Positions 34,820 through 44,946 of a stretch of 64,000 bases of DNA are shown piece after piece (the first letter of the stretch is position 1; each line of letters opens with the position of its first letter). Source of the DNA: an uncultured Pelagibacteraceae bacterium. Lineage in GTDB: Bacteria; Pseudomonadota; Alphaproteobacteria; Pelagibacterales; Pelagibacteraceae. The translations under genes were made by a program, and so were the position numbers. The notes under the pieces are model-generated. The model did not search any database, had not been told where the DNA came from, and was given only the letters and a program-made list of their open reading frames with translations. Location of the stretch: the NCBI GenBank assembly GCA_902612235.1, contig CACMCJ010000003.1:1-64000 (forward strand), written 5' to 3'.

Positions 34820-36678
34820 TGGACTTTAAAGGTGGATTTATAAAAAATCTTCCAAAGATATATGGTCTCTACACTGGAGGTTTTGCAGTATTCATTTTAA
34901 TAATGGCTATTGCAGAACAAGCAGGTGTATCTGCAAAAAACATCGGGGTGATGTTTGTTGCTTTTACCGTTTTGATTTATGCCTTAATTGGTTATTTATC
35001 AAGAACAATCCAAGTAGATGCTTATTATGTTGCTGGAAGACAAGTGCCAACCGTATTTAACGGAATGGCAACTGCAGCTGACTGGATGTCAGGTGCATCA
35101 TTCGTAGCCTTAGCGGGTGGAGTATACTTTGGTGGCTATACTTATATGGCTTTCTTAGTAGGTTGGACAGGCGGATACGTGCTTGTAGCAACTTTAATGG
35201 CTCCGTACCTAAGAAAATTTGGATGTTACACAGTTCCTGATTTTATTGGAACACGATATGGCGGTAACCTAGTAAGAGCTTGCGCAGTATTCGTGTTATT
35301 CATAGCATCATTTACTTACGTAACAGCACAAATTAACGCTACGGGAACAATTGCTTCTAGAGCTCTTGGAATTCCGTTCGAAGCAGGAGTATGGGTTGGA
35401 TTAATAAGTATCTTAATCTGTTCAATGCTTGGGGGAATGAGAGCCGTAACTTGGACTCAGGTTGCTCAGTACATTGTATTAATCATTGCTTACCTAATTC
35501 CAGTATTCTGGATAAGTAATAAAGTAGGTGGAGGAGTTTTCCCTCACTTAATGTTAGGTGATGAAGTTGCAAGACTTGGTGAACTTGAACAACAGTTTGG
35601 ACTAGTTAAAAACAGCGCCGCAGATATGAAAGCAGCTGGAGTACCGGGGGGATTAAAATATATCTCTGGAACTCACTCTGGAGTACCTGAAGGTGGAATG
35701 GCTGTCTGGAAATACTTATCATTAGCGATTTGTATGATGGTAGGAACTGCATCGTTACCTCATATCTTAATGAGATACTTTACAACTCCTTCTGTTAGAG
35801 CAGCAAGAAAATCAGTAGCATGGTCGCTATTCTTTATTTTCTTACTTTACTCTTCAGCGCCTATGTTAGCGACATTGTCTAAGTTGGCATTAATGGATCC
35901 AAATCTACCAACTGGAATTATTGGAAAATCTATTTCTGATGTTCAGTCGATAGAATGGGTGCAAAGATGGTCTGAAGTTAAACAAGTATTTATCGCAGAC
36001 TTTAATGGTGACGGTATACTTCAGTTGAACGAATGGTTCATGAGAGGTGACGTTGTAGTATTAGCTACTCCAGAAGTAGCGGGACTACCGTTCGTAATCT
36101 CAGGCCTTGTGTTTGCTGGTGGTATGGCTGCTGCCATGTCAACTGCTGACGGTCTTGTGTTAGCGATATCAAATGCTTTATCTCATGATATTTACTACAA
36201 AATCATAGACCCTAAAGCTGATACTGCTAAAAGACTTTTAGTTGCGCGTGTGCTTCTAGTAATAATTGGAGCCGCAGGTGCTTATATAGCCTCTTTCAGG
36301 TTAACAAGTATCTTAGGTTCAGTTGCATGGGCATTTGACTTTGCTATGTCAGGCCTTTTCTTCCCACTTGTACTTGGAGTATGGTGGAAGAGAGCTACTA
36401 GACAAGGTGCAATCGCTGGTATAATGGCAGGAATTATTTCAGGAACAGTTTACTTAACGTGGGTGTTCCCTAAATTCTCAGTGCCAATATGGGGCGGAGT
36501 AAATACTCCTTTCTTGGGTATTGATCACTTAAGATTTGGATTAATTGGTGCACCAATTTGTTTAGTTGTTATGGTTGTTGTTAGTTTAATGACAAAAGAA
36601 CCAGATGCAGCTACTCAAAAAATGGTAGATGATACTAGAATACCTACAGGTAAAGCTATCTTAGGTAAGCAACACTAG
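34819..36678 (+). CDS. Sodium:solute symporter large subunit, acetate-type (ActP-like)
   Basis: A 619-residue SSS-family transporter with about 13 helices: YYVAGRQVPTVFNGMATAAD, WMSGASFVALAGGVYFGGYT, GMRAVTWTQVAQYIVLI and HILMRYF match the acetate/solute permease branch with a DUF4212 partner. acs lies upstream, so acetate or a related short acid is the likely substrate. Residues 394-405 (DFNGDGILQLNE) make an EF-hand-like calcium loop between helices. Codons are richer in G+C than in neighbouring genes, suggesting high expression. The operon ends at a terminator. Confidence 0.92.
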   Translation: MDFKGGFIKNLPKIYGLYTGGFAVFILIMAIAEQAGVSAKNIGVMFVAFTVLIYALIGYLSRTIQVDAYYVAGRQVPTVFNGMATAADWMSGASFVALAGGVYFGGYTYMAFLVGWTGGYVLVATLMAPYLRKFGCYTVPDFIGTRYGGNLVRACAVFVLFIASFTYVTAQINATGTIASRALGIPFEAGVWVGLISILICSMLGGMRAVTWTQVAQYIVLIIAYLIPVFWISNKVGGGVFPHLMLGDEVARLGELEQQFGLVKNSAADMKAAGVPGGLKYISGTHSGVPEGGMAVWKYLSLAICMMVGTASLPHILMRYFTTPSVRAARKSVAWSLFFIFLLYSSAPMLATLSKLALMDPNLPTGIIGKSISDVQSIEWVQRWSEVKQVFIADFNGDGILQLNEWFMRGDVVVLATPEVAGLPFVISGLVFAGGMAAAMSTADGLVLAISNALSHDIYYKIIDPKADTAKRLLVARVLLVIIGAAGAYIASFRLTSILGSVAWAFDFAMSGLFFPLVLGVWWKRATRQGAIAGIMAGIISGTVYLTWVFPKFSVPIWGGVNTPFLGIDHLRFGLIGAPICLVVMVVVSLMTKEPDAATQKMVDDTRIPTGKAILGKQH

Positions 36679-36700
36679 TTAAGATTAAATTTAATAATTA

Positions 36701-36730
36701 AAGGGGCGATTTTTTCGCCCCTTTTTTTTT
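36701..36730 (+). terminator. Rho-independent terminator of the symporter operon
   Basis: AAGGGGCGA (36701-36709) pairs with TCGCCCCTT (36715-36723) across a five-T loop, followed by T to 36730. It begins 22 bases after the symporter stop codon. It is the clearest plus-strand terminator in the window. Confidence 0.93.
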
Positions 36731-36755
36731 ACTTAAATAATGTTATTGTTTGAAT

Positions 36756-37091
36756 ATGATACCTACATGGGCGATTGTACTAGATTATATACTTGGAATG
36801 ATTATGTGGACTCTAATTGGTAGAGCTGCAATGAATATTTTTCAAAGAGAGGACTCAAACTTTTTTTTTATGAGAGTGTTCGTAAAATACACGAATCCTA
36901 TTATAAAATTATTTAAACCTATTACACCAAGCTTTTTATTTGGGGGTTTCATCGCCCTTTATGTAGCCTGGTTTTTTTACTTGTTTAGATTTTACGCAAT
37001 GCCCTATTTACTTGGGTATGATGTTTGGGGGATGCTGGCTTTTCCTTTAGAAAGTGATTTCTCAAAACAACTCTATCAACTGTTTAATTAA
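36756..37091 (+). CDS. Small membrane protein, weakly YggT-like
   Basis: A protein of 111 residues from ATG 36756; an in-frame TTG at 36750 would add two. It has an N-terminal helix (AIVLDYILGMIMWTLIGRAA), a polar segment ending FVKYTNPIIKLFKPITPSFL and a second helix pair (LFGGFIALYVAWFFYLF). The NPIIKLFKPITP part recalls YggT proteins. I cannot assign a function. It lies between the symporter terminator and rpe. Confidence 0.75.
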   Translation: MIPTWAIVLDYILGMIMWTLIGRAAMNIFQREDSNFFFMRVFVKYTNPIIKLFKPITPSFLFGGFIALYVAWFFYLFRFYAMPYLLGYDVWGMLAFPLESDFSKQLYQLFN

Positions 37092-37137
37092 CAGTTTATT
37101 TTTTTGACAAATTTATTGATTAAAATATAAATAAGTA

Positions 37138-37800
37138 ATGAGTAATCTTATTAAAATATCACCATCTATTTTATCCGCAGATTTTAGCAAATTAGGGGAC
37201 GAGGTCATAGCTTTAGAGAAGGCAGGTGCAGATTACATACACATTGATGTTATGGATGGACATTTTGTTCCCAATTTGACTATTGGTCCAGAAGTTATAA
37301 AAAAATTAAGACCCCTGACCAAAAAAACATTTGATGTTCATCTAATGATTTCTCCAGTTGATAACTTTATAAAAGATTTTTCAAAAGCAGGCGCTGACAT
37401 AATTACTTTTCATCCCGAGGCAACTCCAGATATATCCAATACAATAGATTTAATTAAAAAAGAGGGAAAGAAAGTTGGCATCTCGTTAAAACCTAAGTCA
37501 AAACTAGAGTTAATAGAAAAATATATAGATCGGGTTGATTTGATATTAATCATGAGTGTTGAACCTGGATTTGGAGGTCAGAAATTTATGCCTGAAGTTT
37601 TAGATAAAACAAAAAAAGTAAAAGAAATTATTGATAAAAAAGAACTTAAAATAGATATTGAAATAGATGGAGGAATAAATTTTGAAAATTGCTCTAGCGC
37701 TAAAAAAGCAGGAGCTAATGTTATAGTTTCTGGCTCTACGATTTTTAGAGAAAATCAAGGTGATTTAAAAAAAAATATAGGAATTCTGAGAACAAATTAA
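37138..37800 (+). CDS. rpe: Ribulose-phosphate 3-epimerase
   Basis: A 220-residue TIM-barrel enzyme of the pentose phosphate pathway. Motifs: SPSILSADFSKLGDE, HIDVMDGHFVPNLTIGP, FDVHLMI, MSVEPGFGGQKFMP and IDGGIN, with the metal-binding His and Asp residues present. It is followed after three bases by the heparinase-like gene. Confidence 0.97.
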   Translation: MSNLIKISPSILSADFSKLGDEVIALEKAGADYIHIDVMDGHFVPNLTIGPEVIKKLRPLTKKTFDVHLMISPVDNFIKDFSKAGADIITFHPEATPDISNTIDLIKKEGKKVGISLKPKSKLELIEKYIDRVDLILIMSVEPGFGGQKFMPEVLDKTKKVKEIIDKKELKIDIEIDGGINFENCSSAKKAGANVIVSGSTIFRENQGDLKKNIGILRTN

Positions 37801-37803
37801 TAG

Positions 37804-39453
37804 ATGTTTAATATAAGAAGTATCTATTTCTACTTTTTAGCTATTCAAATAAGTTTAATTAAATTAATTAAAAAAATCTATTTTACTACAAACTTTTATA
37901 ATAAATCGTTAAAATCTAAAACTCCTCAACAGTTTTATTTTCACCCTAATCCTTTTTTGCTGACTTCTATAACTAATTATACGAAGCACTCATTTAAAGT
38001 AAGCAGTATTGACCCGACCACTTTTTGGCAGATAAAAAAAAATTCTTTTGAAGAGAGAGAAATACATAGTTTTTTATGGTTAAATCTTATTGATAGAAAA
38101 CATGACGGAAAATCTTTGCAAAAAATAATTGATTTATGGATTATTAAAAATGGAAATTATAAAAGAAATATTTGGGAAACCTCAGTATTAAGTAAAAGAA
38201 TTATAAGTTGGATCTTAAATGTTGATATAATTTTAAATAACGGCTCATTTTATTTTAAGAGAAGTTTTTTGAACAGCATAACTTCTCAAACTAATCATTT
38301 AAAAAAAAATATAACTTTTGAAAAAAATTATATTAAGAGGTTAGAGATACTTACTGCTCTTATTTTATCAGGGTTAGTTTTTAAAGAGTATATTAGTAAT
38401 TTTGATATTAGCATTAAAGAACTCGAAAAATTAATTAAGGAACATTTTGATAAAGACGGTTTTCCTTTAACAAGAAATCCAAGTGATTTAATCTTTTTCT
38501 GTAAATATCTGATTCTTTGTAAAGAGTGCATCAAAGATGCTCAAAAGTATGTACCAGATTTCTTAGAGTCTATAATTGAAAAAAATCTTAATTGCATTAA
38601 AAACATTACAACTCCTAATAATCAAATACCATTATTTAACGGTGGAAAAGAAGATAATCTAGAAAAATTCAAAAAATTTCTTAATGAGCTTAATTATAAA
38701 TTTAAGAATAAGAAAAATTTAATAGGGGGTATTCATTTATTTTCTACAAAAAATAATGCGATTTTTTTTGATGTTGGTGAGCCCCCTGGTAAAGGGTTTT
38801 CTACAAGTTATCAATCAGGTCCGCTTTCTTTTGAGTTTTATTTAGACGGTAAAAAAATAATTACTAACTGCGGTTTTGGTTCAAATATTTCGTCTAAAGC
38901 AGAATTATTAAGCCGTTTGACTTCGGCTCAATCAACTTTAACATTAAATGATACCTCTATTACTAAGTTTGAGAGAAATAAATTAATAAATAAAATATTT
39001 GGTAATTCAATCAAAAATAATTTTAAGATTAATAATCTAAATTTTGAAGATAACAAGAATTATGTAAGATTTATCGCTTCACATACTGGTTATGAAAAAA
39101 TATTTGGATGTCTGCATACCCGGGAAATTACTATTGACAAAAAAACAGGGCAATTAAAAGGTTTAGATGAAATTAAAAAAAAAGTTGAAGATGGAAAACC
39201 CATTAATTATAGTTTTAGATTTCATTTATACCCGGGTTTAACTGCTGTAAAAACAATGGGTGGTGACAGTGTTTTAATCCAAATTTCAAAAAATAAATCA
39301 CTTATTTTTAGAGTTATTGAAGAGAACATAGTATTAGAGAAGAGTATATTTTTAGGCAGGAATAGAATATTAGATAATACTTGTATTACAATTTCAGGTA
39401 ATTTAGTTAATAAAAATAAATCTTTTAATTGGGAAATTATAAAAAAAACGTAA
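37804..39453 (+). CDS. Heparinase II/III-like protein
   Basis: A 549-residue protein with an N-terminal helical region and a C-terminal beta-rich half (FFDVGEPPGKGFSTSYQSGPLSFEFYL, then ITNCGFGSN), as in the heparinase II/III family that many Alphaproteobacteria carry between rpe and purH. Those proteins are presumed polysaccharide lyases, but in this position the substrate has not been shown. No clear signal peptide. Codon use is strongly A+T-biased. Confidence 0.85.
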   Translation: MFNIRSIYFYFLAIQISLIKLIKKIYFTTNFYNKSLKSKTPQQFYFHPNPFLLTSITNYTKHSFKVSSIDPTTFWQIKKNSFEEREIHSFLWLNLIDRKHDGKSLQKIIDLWIIKNGNYKRNIWETSVLSKRIISWILNVDIILNNGSFYFKRSFLNSITSQTNHLKKNITFEKNYIKRLEILTALILSGLVFKEYISNFDISIKELEKLIKEHFDKDGFPLTRNPSDLIFFCKYLILCKECIKDAQKYVPDFLESIIEKNLNCIKNITTPNNQIPLFNGGKEDNLEKFKKFLNELNYKFKNKKNLIGGIHLFSTKNNAIFFDVGEPPGKGFSTSYQSGPLSFEFYLDGKKIITNCGFGSNISSKAELLSRLTSAQSTLTLNDTSITKFERNKLINKIFGNSIKNNFKINNLNFEDNKNYVRFIASHTGYEKIFGCLHTREITIDKKTGQLKGLDEIKKKVEDGKPINYSFRFHLYPGLTAVKTMGGDSVLIQISKNKSLIFRVIEENIVLEKSIFLGRNRILDNTCITISGNLVNKNKSFNWEIIKKT

Positions 39454-39455
39454 TT

Positions 39456-41006
39456 ATGTCACAAAAAATTAGGAACGCACTTATATCTGTATCAGATAAA
39501 AGAAACTTAAAAAATCTTTTATATGTTCTTAAAAAACTTAAAGTAAATATTATAAGCTCTGGTGGAACATATAAGTATATAACATCAATGGGTTTTAAGT
39601 GTAAAGAAGTCTCAAAATTTACAGATTTTGAGCCAATGCTTGATGGTAGAGTAAAAACCTTACATCCGAAGATTCATTCTGGAATTTTGTTCAATAGAAA
39701 AAATAAAAAACATAAAATGGAAATGGTTAAAGAAGATTTTCAGCCAATCGATTTGGTAATAGTTAATTTTTATCCTTTCAAAGAAACTCTCAAAAAAACA
39801 GATAACATAAGTAAAATTATAGAAAATATTGATATAGGAGGTCCTACCATGGTGAGGGGGGCCGCAAAAAATTCTGATGACGTAGTAGTCTTAACCGATA
39901 CAGAAGATTACATTGTACTTATTAATGAATTAAAGAAAAATAACGGTAGGACAAGTTTAAATTTCAGACGCAAAATGGCCGGTAAAGCTTTTGGTTTAAC
40001 AGCTTATTATGACTCTTTAATATCAAATTGGTATAATGAAAAACTTGGTATCAAGTTTCCTGAAAAAATTACATTTTTTGGAAAAAAAATTAATCAACTA
40101 AGATATGGAGAAAACCCACACCAAAAAAGTTCTTTATATTTAAATAATCTTAGAGATAATGAATTAGACCTACAACAACTTAATGGAAAAGATTTAAGCT
40201 ACAACAATTACAATGATATATTCGCTGGATTAGATATTCTTTTTTCAAATAAAAAATTTCCTTGTACAGTTATAATTAAACATGCAAATCCTTGTGGCGT
40301 TTCTACAAATAAATCCTCTTTTCAATCATTTATTAATGCCCAAGCAAGCGACCCAATTAGTGCTTTTGGTGGTGTGGTTGCTTGTAATTTTACAATAAAC
40401 AAAAAAATTGCTTTAGAAATTAATAAAACTTTTTTTGAAGTTATATTGGCAAAAGGTTTTGAGAAAAAAGCATTAAGCATGTTAAAAAAAAAGAAAAATA
40501 TGCGAATTATTGATATTTCAAAAGTTTCATTGAAACCAAAAATATTAGCTAAATTTTTTGAGAAATCCATTCTTGTACAAGAAAAAGATCAGATAATCTT
40601 TGATAAGAAGAAGTTGAAATTTGTTACGAAAAATAAACCATCAAGAAAAGAGCTTAAAGATATTGAATTTGCATTTAATGTGTGTAAATACGTCAAATCT
40701 AACGCGATTGTCATTGTGAAAGACAGCTCCACAATTGGTATTGGTGCTGGCCAGCAAAATAGATTAGATAGTTGTAAAATAGCGGCGCAAAAAGCAAAAC
40801 AATTTCAACCGAAAAAGCTTTACAACTCAATAGCCGCTTCTGATGCTTTCTTTCCTTTTGCGGATGGTATGAACAATTTAATTAGAGCCGGCATAAAAAC
40901 AATTGTGCAGCCTGGTGGGTCAATTAGGGATAAAGAGGTTATAGAAGCAGCAAATAAAGCTGGAATAAAAATGATTTTAACTGGTATAAGGCATTTTAAT
41001 CACTAA
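39456..41006 (+). CDS. purH: Bifunctional AICAR transformylase / IMP cyclohydrolase
   Basis: Last two steps of purine synthesis. With ATG 39456 the protein has 516 residues: an IMP cyclohydrolase domain (1 to about 195; LISVSDKRNL, NFYPF, DIGGPTMVRGAAKN) and a transformylase domain with LRYGENPHQ (215-223) and catalytic KHANPCG (275-281). An upstream start at 39429 overlaps the previous gene and is not needed. It ends one base before the convergent carbinolamine dehydratase gene. Confidence 0.97.
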   Translation: MSQKIRNALISVSDKRNLKNLLYVLKKLKVNIISSGGTYKYITSMGFKCKEVSKFTDFEPMLDGRVKTLHPKIHSGILFNRKNKKHKMEMVKEDFQPIDLVIVNFYPFKETLKKTDNISKIIENIDIGGPTMVRGAAKNSDDVVVLTDTEDYIVLINELKKNNGRTSLNFRRKMAGKAFGLTAYYDSLISNWYNEKLGIKFPEKITFFGKKINQLRYGENPHQKSSLYLNNLRDNELDLQQLNGKDLSYNNYNDIFAGLDILFSNKKFPCTVIIKHANPCGVSTNKSSFQSFINAQASDPISAFGGVVACNFTINKKIALEINKTFFEVILAKGFEKKALSMLKKKKNMRIIDISKVSLKPKILAKFFEKSILVQEKDQIIFDKKKLKFVTKNKPSRKELKDIEFAFNVCKYVKSNAIVIVKDSSTIGIGAGQQNRLDSCKIAAQKAKQFQPKKLYNSIAASDAFFPFADGMNNLIRAGIKTIVQPGGSIRDKEVIEAANKAGIKMILTGIRHFNH

Positions 41007-41342
41007 CTAAATTTTATCAATTTTAGCAGCTAATACAAAATCACTTTCTGCTAAACCTTTTATAGCGTGGGTAGATATTTTAATATTCACATAACCCCAA
41101 CCAAAACTGATATCAGGGTGGTGCCCTTCAGTTTCTGCAATTTTGCCAACACTCAAAACAAATTTTTCACTTTCAACATAATTTTTAAATTTAAAATGCT
41201 TTTCTATAAAGTAATTAACATTTTCATCTTTCAAAACTTCCCAACCATCCACCTTTTTTAAATATTTATGTATTTCATCAATATTAAAAGCAGGTATATT
41301 TCCTTCGCAAGGGACACATTTTTTCTTTGATAAGTCTTCCAT
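41007..41342 (-). CDS. Pterin-4-alpha-carbinolamine dehydratase
   Basis: A 111-residue protein of the PCD/DCoH family with the active-site EGHHPDISFGWGYVNI segment and the C-terminal THAIKGLAESDFVLAAKID. It dehydrates the pterin carbinolamine formed by aromatic amino acid hydroxylases, or acts in molybdopterin/folate-linked steps. A CxxC pair near residues 9-12 (KKCVPCEG) is common in bacterial members. No phenylalanine hydroxylase gene is nearby. Confidence 0.93.
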   Translation of the reverse strand: MEDLSKKKCVPCEGNIPAFNIDEIHKYLKKVDGWEVLKDENVNYFIEKHFKFKNYVESEKFVLSVGKIAETEGHHPDISFGWGYVNIKISTHAIKGLAESDFVLAAKIDKI

Positions 41343-41369
41343 CTTATTTTATTGCCTATATTTATTTAC

Positions 41370-41444
41370 TGGAGCGGGCAAAGGGACTTGAACCCTCGAC
41401 CTTCTCGTTGGCAACGAGACGCTCTACCACTGAGCTATGCCCGC
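41370..41444 (-). tRNA. tRNA-Gly (GCC)
   Basis: The minus strand folds as a cloverleaf: acceptor GCGGGCA (41438-41444) with TGCCCGC (41374-41380), D arm GCTC..GAGC, anticodon arm TCTCG-TTGCCAA-CGAGA with anticodon GCC, and T arm GAGGG-TTCAAGT-CCCTT. The discriminator is T and CCA (41370-41372) is encoded. Seventy-five bases including CCA. Confidence 0.96.
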
Positions 41445-41541
41445 ATAAATAATAACTATATTATAATAATTCAAACCTGGTCAACCATTATAAAATGCCG
41501 CTACCGATATTTGAAAAATTCAATTATAATCAGCCTATAAA

Positions 41542-42159
41542 ATGAAATCTTTTCCTGGTCAAATACCTATATTTCCACTTAGTGGAGTGATCTATTTTCC
41601 ACAAACAAATTTACCTTTAAACATCTTTGAGCAAAGATACCTTGATATGATAAATGATACTATCCGCAAAGATAAATTAATGGGCATGGTTCAATCTAAA
41701 AGCAATGGAGATGAAATATATGATGTAGGATGTTTAGGCAAAATAAGTGATTTTCAGAAGAGCAATGATGGCAGAATTTTTATTAATCTTACAGGTATCA
41801 CTAGATTTAAAGTAATTAAAGAGATTAAGAATTTTAAACTTTACAGAGAGTTTAAGGTTGATTATGAAAAATTTAGTCTAGACTTAAAGCCATCTCCAGA
41901 GGAAATCGACACCGAGACATTAATGAAAAAATCTAAATTATTTTTTAAAAAAAACGGCCTTTTAATCAATTGGCTAAAGTTTAACAAATTAGATCTTCTT
42001 CAAAAAATAAATACTCTAGCGATGATAGCTCCTGTTACTAATGAAGAAAAACAAAAATTATTAGAAACTATTTCACTAGAGGAAAAAGTAAAAACTTTAG
42101 AAGATATTATGAACTTTTATCTACACGAAGTATACTTTAACAATCAAACTATACAGTAA
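41542..42159 (+). CDS. Lon N-terminal (substrate-binding) domain protein
   Basis: A 205-residue stand-alone LON domain: FPGQIPIFPLSGVIYFPQTN, NLPLNIFEQRYLDMI and a helical C-terminal half (MNFYLHE end). It has no ATPase or protease part, so it is not Lon itself. Such proteins are common in Alphaproteobacteria; a role in substrate recognition or protein quality control is guessed, not shown. Confidence 0.93.
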   Translation: MKSFPGQIPIFPLSGVIYFPQTNLPLNIFEQRYLDMINDTIRKDKLMGMVQSKSNGDEIYDVGCLGKISDFQKSNDGRIFINLTGITRFKVIKEIKNFKLYREFKVDYEKFSLDLKPSPEEIDTETLMKKSKLFFKKNGLLINWLKFNKLDLLQKINTLAMIAPVTNEEKQKLLETISLEEKVKTLEDIMNFYLHEVYFNNQTIQ

Positions 42160-42171
42160 ATCTTTAATCTT

Positions 42172-43446
42172 TTAGTTGGCAGACTTATTCATAGAGTCAA
42201 AAAAATCTGCATTATTTTTTGTATTCTTTAGTTTTGATATTAAAAACTCTATGCCATCCATAGTTCCCATAGGACTTATAATTCTTCTTAAAACATTCAT
42301 TTTTGATAGATCATCTTTTTCAAAAAGTAATTCCTCTCTTCTTGTTCCAGACCTAGTGATATCTAATGCAGGGTAAATTCGTTTATCTGCTACTTTTCTA
42401 TCTAGAATTAATTCTGAATTACCAGTTCCTTTAAACTCTTCAAATATAACTTCATCCATTCTGCTTCCTGTATCTATTAATGCAGTTGAAATAATTGTGA
42501 GCGATCCACCTTCTTCAACATTTCTAGCTGCCCCAAAAAATCTTTTAGGTCTTTGAAGCGCATTTGCATCTACTCCACCAGTAAGAACTTTTCCCGAACT
42601 TGGGATAACCGCATTATAAGCTCTTCCTAGTCTAGTGATTGAGTCTAATAATATAACTACATCTTTTTTATGTTCCACTAATCTCTTAGCTTTCTCTATG
42701 ACCATTTCTGCTACAGCCACGTGTCTTGAAGCTGGTTCATCAAAAGTTGAAGCAACAACTTCTCCTTTTACTGATCGCTGCATATCTGTTACTTCTTCAG
42801 GTCTTTCATCAATCAATAAAACCATTAAATAGCACTCAGGATGATTTGCTGTAATAGATTGTGCTATATTTTGGAGTATTATAGTTTTTCCTGCTCTAGG
42901 AGGAGAAACAATTAAAGATCTCTGGCCTTTTCCGATAGGGCTCACAAGATCAATTAGCCTTGCTGTGTTGTCAGGTTTTTTTTCAGTTTTGTTTAATTCT
43001 ACTTCTAATTTTATTCTTTCATTTGGGTAAAGCGGAGTTAAGTTGTCAAAAGCAATTTTATTTTTTACTTTATCAGGATTATCAAAATTGATTTTATTTA
43101 CTTTGAGTAAAGCAAAATACCTTTCGGCATCTTTGGGCCCTCTTATTTCACCTTCTACAGAGTCTCCAGTTCTTAAACCAAACTTTCTGATCTGACTTGG
43201 ACTCACATATATATCATCTGGACCAGGTAAATAATTAGACTCTATCGCCCTTAAAAAACCGAAGCCATCTTGCAAAACTTCTAAAACACCAGTTGCAGTA
43301 ATTTGTTCATTTTTTTCAGCTAGCTTTTTTAATATTGCAAATAAAATTTCTTGCTTTCTTAAAGTACTAGGGTTTTCAATACCTAATTTTTCAGCTTCAT
43401 TAATAAGCTCTGCAGGGTTTTTTTGCTTTAGTTCTTGTAAATTCAT
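42172..43446 (-). CDS. rho: Transcription termination factor Rho
   Basis: A 424-residue RNA-dependent hexameric ATPase. The N-terminal Rho-N helices (1-47) lead to an RNA-binding OB domain with DGFGFL (60-65) and a P-loop at 181-188 (SPPRAGKT). [14 protein letters not shown] and [13 protein letters not shown] follow. Length is normal. It is the last gene of the minus-strand arm that runs from the candidate origin. Confidence 0.97.
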   Translation of the reverse strand: MNLQELKQKNPAELINEAEKLGIENPSTLRKQEILFAILKKLAEKNEQITATGVLEVLQDGFGFLRAIESNYLPGPDDIYVSPSQIRKFGLRTGDSVEGEIRGPKDAERYFALLKVNKINFDNPDKVKNKIAFDNLTPLYPNERIKLEVELNKTEKKPDNTARLIDLVSPIGKGQRSLIVSPPRAGKTIILQNIAQSITANHPECYLMVLLIDERPEEVTDMQRSVKGEVVASTFDEPASRHVAVAEMVIEKAKRLVEHKKDVVILLDSITRLGRAYNAVIPSSGKVLTGGVDANALQRPKRFFGAARNVEEGGSLTIISTALIDTGSRMDEVIFEEFKGTGNSELILDRKVADKRIYPALDITRSGTRREELLFEKDDLSKMNVLRRIISPMGTMDGIEFLISKLKNTKNNADFFDSMNKSAN

Positions 43447-43508
43447 GAGATTATTGACTTTAGGTAAGTATTATTAATATAAGTGTTTTTAAATAAATTT
43501 CAAGCTTA

Positions 43509-43940
43509 TTATAGTGGTTTAAAAATAACGACAAAAACTATTACAATTAACAATATAGTTGGAATTTCATTAATAATTCTAAAGTATTTTGAGGTTTTTT
43601 GATTGTTATTTTGAGCAAATAATTTCAGGTTGTTTCCAAGAAAAAAATGATAATAAGTTAATACTAGAATAGCTATAGACTTTATCTGCATCCATAATTC
43701 TGAAAAAATTGCAAAACCCAGCAAATGGATAAGCAACAAACCAAATAACCAGGATAAGATCATTGCTGGCATCATTATATAATTATACAATTTTCTCTCC
43801 ATTGTTTTAAAGGTTTCTAGCAGTTCCTCATTTTTAGCTTCAGAATGATATACAAATATTCTAGGCAGGTATAGCAGACCGGCCATCCATGATATCACCG
43901 CAACAAGATGAAGAGATTTGTATAATAAATATAGATTCAT
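43509..43940 (-). CDS. hemJ: Protoporphyrinogen oxidase HemJ
   Basis: A 143-residue membrane protein with four helices, of the UPF0093/HemJ family: LYKSLHLVAVISWMAGLLYLPRI with the conserved H11, then TMERKLYNYIMMPAMILSW with R and haem-ligand contexts. HemJ oxidises protoporphyrinogen IX before ferrochelatase. hemH lies four bases away on the same strand, which supports the role. Confidence 0.94.
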   Translation of the reverse strand: MNLYLLYKSLHLVAVISWMAGLLYLPRIFVYHSEAKNEELLETFKTMERKLYNYIMMPAMILSWLFGLLLIHLLGFAIFSELWMQIKSIAILVLTYYHFFLGNNLKLFAQNNNQKTSKYFRIINEIPTILLIVIVFVVIFKPL

Positions 43941-43944
43941 TTGC

Positions 43945-44946
43945 TTACTTTACTAAGTACCTTTCTACTAAATTTTTAAATAAATTAATGTGATCGTTAT
44001 TATCGTTAAGGCACGGGATTAAATCAAAATTTTTACCTCCATTTTTTATAAAACTTTCTCTAGCTTGAATGTTTATTTCCTCAAGAGTTTCAACACAGTC
44101 CGATGCAAAACCAGGACATAAAACTAAAATGTTCTTTATGCCTTTTTGGGGAAGTTCATCTATAGTTTTATCTGTGTATGGTTTTAACCATTCTTGTGGC
44201 CCAAACCTTGATTGAAATGTAGTCAAAATTTCATAATCTGTGTATTTTTCTTTAATTAATCTACTAGTTTTTTGACAGTAACATTGATATGGGTCTCCTT
44301 TCTTAAAATAAGACTCTGGTATTCCATGGTAAGAAGCAATAATTTTTTCTGGTTTCCAACTTATTGATTGAACTTTATTTCTAATGCTATTTATTAAAGC
44401 ATTAATGTAAAGCTCTTCGCTCTCGTAGTGAGGGATTATTTGAAGACTCGGTTGCCATCTCATACCCATTAAAGATCTGTAAACCTCATCACAAACAGAA
44501 GCAGTTGTAGCTGCTGCATACTGAGGGTATAAAGGTAAAACTATAATATTTTCGCAGCCCAATTCTTTTAACGAAGATAGTTTACTTTTTATACTTGGGT
44601 TTCCGTATCTCATAGCAAAATCTACAACAATATTTTCGTCTCCTATTAGTTTACGTAAATTATCTGATTGCGATCTTGTAAAATACAATAAAGGAGACTC
44701 GTTTGTTTTTTTGAACCATATTTTTTTATAAGCATGAGCAGTTCTGGATGGTCTAAAGGTAAGGATAAATAAGTTTAGAATTATTTGCCAAATGATTGGA
44801 TTTAATTCGATAACTCTTCTATCAGATAAAAACTCTTTTAAATATTTTCTAATATCCCACCAATTAGTTGAGTCTGGTGTTCCCAGATTTATTAAAAGGA
44901 CTCCTGTTTTACCATAGTTAACTTTAGGATGCTCATTTGTAGTCAT
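43945..44946 (-). CDS. hemH: Ferrochelatase
   Basis: A 333-residue enzyme that inserts ferrous iron into protoporphyrin IX. Family features are VLLINLGTPDS at the start, RYGNPSIKSKL, LPLYPQYAAATT, SYHGIPESYFKKGDPY and CPGFASDCVETLEEI, with the active-site His and Glu present. ATGA overlap with hemE. Confidence 0.97.
   Translation of the reverse strand: MTTNEHPKVNYGKTGVLLINLGTPDSTNWWDIRKYLKEFLSDRRVIELNPIIWQIILNLFILTFRPSRTAHAYKKIWFKKTNESPLLYFTRSQSDNLRKLIGDENIVVDFAMRYGNPSIKSKLSSLKELGCENIIVLPLYPQYAAATTASVCDEVYRSLMGMRWQPSLQIIPHYESEELYINALINSIRNKVQSISWKPEKIIASYHGIPESYFKKGDPYQCYCQKTSRLIKEKYTDYEILTTFQSRFGPQEWLKPYTDKTIDELPQKGIKNILVLCPGFASDCVETLEEINIQARESFIKNGGKNFDLIPCLNDNNDHINLFKNLVERYLVK

Noticed and set aside
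41352-41540. An ORF reading SGQRDLNPRPSRWQRDALPLSYA-like sequence on the plus strand
   Set aside because: This is the well-known false protein made by translating a tRNA gene antisense; the tRNA-Gly folds perfectly at the same place.
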